Part shown: piece after piece, positions 62,975 to 64,000 of the stretch
Layout: the number at the start of each line of letters is the position of its first letter
Numbering within the stretch: the stretch's first letter is position 1
Assembly (NCBI GenBank): GCA_946641515.1
Contig: CAMPBT010000002.1
Coordinates: forward strand, 1-64,000
DNA: 64,000 nt
Reading direction: 5' to 3'
Source of the DNA: UBA3210 sp002363635
Lineage (GTDB): Bacteria; Bacillota_I; Bacilli_A; RFN20; CAG-449
Position numbers and translations under genes: made by a program
The notes under the pieces: model-generated
What the model was told of the DNA's origin: nothing
The model's input: the letters and a program-made list of their open reading frames with translations, nothing else
The model's database searches: none

Positions 62975-64000
62975 ATGAAAATAATTAAATTTCTATTCAA
63001 ATTTATTTTAATACTACTTTTAGTAGTAGTCATTTTAGTAGGAGGCAGTGCTGCGTTCCTCTTCTTCTCAACTAGAGATACAGTAGATAATACACCAGAA
63101 GAAGTAAGGAAAAATAACTACTCTACTACTCAAGTTATCCATAATCAAATGACTACAAATTTACGTTCAGAAGACACTGATTTAAAAATCAATTTTGACG
63201 CATTAACATTAAATTATTTAGTATATGGATTTATTCAAAATTTAAAAATTCCTCAAGTCACTTTAAAAGGTGCATATGCAGAATTTGATGAAGAAAATAA
63301 TCTCTATATCGAATTACCTGTCAAAGCTTCTTTCCACGACACATCATTAAAGCTTAGACTCGGCGCTAAAGAAGAAAATCGTAATTTCACATTTACTCTT
63401 AAAGAAGCAAAAATTGGTAATTTAAGTGCATTTAACTTTATTACTGAATGGGCACTTAACCAATATGTTTCAGAAGATAATTTAGAAAAAACATTAGCAA
63501 GTCGAAATATCACTTGTGACATTAGTTTAAAAGATAAAACAATTACTTTTACTAAAGATAATTTACTTAAATTTATGGATAAAGCTTTAGCAAGTGTAGA
63601 AAATGCAGATTTATATAAGTTATTAATTAAATATGCATTAGAAAAGGAAGATGTTATCTCCTTTAACTTAGGTAAAGATAAATCATTAGGCTTCACCTTA
63701 TTAATGGATTCAATTAAATATGATGCAGCTACTCAAGGTACTCTATATTCTCAAATTGATTATTCAACTTTAAATACATTAGTCTCTAATTCATTAAAAG
63801 AAGTTCCAGGCAAATTTAATCCAGATAATATTGATGCGTTATATAAATATTATTTAAGAGGTTATGGATCATTAAATGATGAAGAAAAGACACAATTAAA
63901 AAATACAGGTGCTACTATCAATGAATCAAATGCACCAATGATTGAAGATGAATCTAACGCAGTTAAAGAAGAAATTATTTCAAAAGATATCACACCAGCA
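62975..64000 (+). CDS. Membrane-anchored protein of unknown function (runs off the window)
   Basis: A frame of 342 codons starts at 62975 with GAGG 7 bases upstream and remains open to the last base, so the 3' end is missing. The start reads MKIIKFLFKFILILLLVVVI, one strong membrane segment (residues 4-31), followed by a soluble extracytoplasmic part rich in Lys, Asn and Leu. I do not recognise the family. The antisense frame at 63304-63696 is a shadow. Confidence 0.7.
   Translation, partial: MKIIKFLFKFILILLLVVVILVGGSAAFLFFSTRDTVDNTPEEVRKNNYSTTQVIHNQMTTNLRSEDTDLKINFDALTLNYLVYGFIQNLKIPQVTLKGAYAEFDEENNLYIELPVKASFHDTSLKLRLGAKEENRNFTFTLKEAKIGNLSAFNFITEWALNQYVSEDNLEKTLASRNITCDISLKDKTITFTKDNLLKFMDKALASVENADLYKLLIKYALEKEDVISFNLGKDKSLGFTLLMDSIKYDAATQGTLYSQIDYSTLNTLVSNSLKEVPGKFNPDNIDALYKYYLRGYGSLNDEEKTQLKNTGATINESNAPMIEDESNAVKEEIISKDITPA

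Noticed and set aside
63304..63696. Open frame of 130 codons on the minus strand
   Set aside because: It lies antisense to the plus-strand gene starting at 62975, which has a membrane anchor, a ribosome site and natural composition.

Overview
The window comes from a low-GC (about 30% by eye) member of the Bacillota, probably an uncultured gut lineage of the Bacilli. The evidence is the SufCDSUB iron-sulphur operon, class-II GalT, YhaM, RecX, a PrsA-like lipoprotein, MetNIQ behind a T-box leader, AGGAG-type ribosome binding sites and vegetative promoters of the TTGNNN-17-TATAAT kind. Tryptophan is read from TGG and long genes stay open without internal TGA, so the standard bacterial code fits. 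No 16S gene is present, so the placement is an inference.

Region 1 (1-28.5 kb) is core genome. HU is followed by a nearly gapless minus-strand run, read from sufC down to rluB: Fe-S cluster assembly (sufC, D, S, U, B), tRNA and rRNA modification (mnmG, rsmG), chromosome partitioning (parA, parB), a methionine sulfoxide reductase fusion, a helical-repeat protein, a trigger factor without its ribosome-binding domain, and an rRNA pseudouridine synthase. Two plus-strand lipoproteins (one a PrsA-like foldase) and a HIT protein come next. Then follow YhaM, RecX, a glycosyltransferase with a flippase-like membrane protein, the methionine importer MetNIQ with a Met T-box, a second glycosyltransferase, exonuclease III and a kinase-like protein.

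Region 2 (28.6-54.8 kb) is an accessory island read almost wholly from the minus strand and bounded on its upper side by a tRNA-Ser gene. It holds: (a) a compact eight-gene operon (28.7-38.1 kb) with three different helicases, each with its own nuclease-like N-terminal module, plus MazG-like and NUDIX nucleotide hydrolases, a methyltransferase, and a broken exonuclease and zinc-ribbon pair; (b) the decayed remains of an ATPase and TOPRIM gene pair; (c) a DUF4143 ATPase and fragments of related ATPase and IS66 genes; (d) a membrane protein with a KAP-like NTPase; (e) an IS30-like element with 27-bp inverted repeats; (f) a small operon of HTH regulator, unknown protein, MATE exporter and RNase III-like protein, headed by two matching operators; (g) a SIR2-domain giant protein followed by an AAA ATPase. 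Systems (d) and (g), about 10 kb apart, share an identical 17-bp element just downstream of a TATAAT box, suggesting one regulator for both.

Region 3 (54.8-64 kb) returns to core-like genes: a degenerate GGDEF-EAL membrane protein, a degenerate NERD protein, purine nucleoside phosphorylase, an RDD protein, the Leloir genes galK, galT and galM, and a plus-strand membrane-anchored protein that runs off the window end. The best candidates for undescribed biology are the eight-gene operon, the SIR2 plus ATPase pair, and the shared control element. None of these functions is proven by sequence alone.
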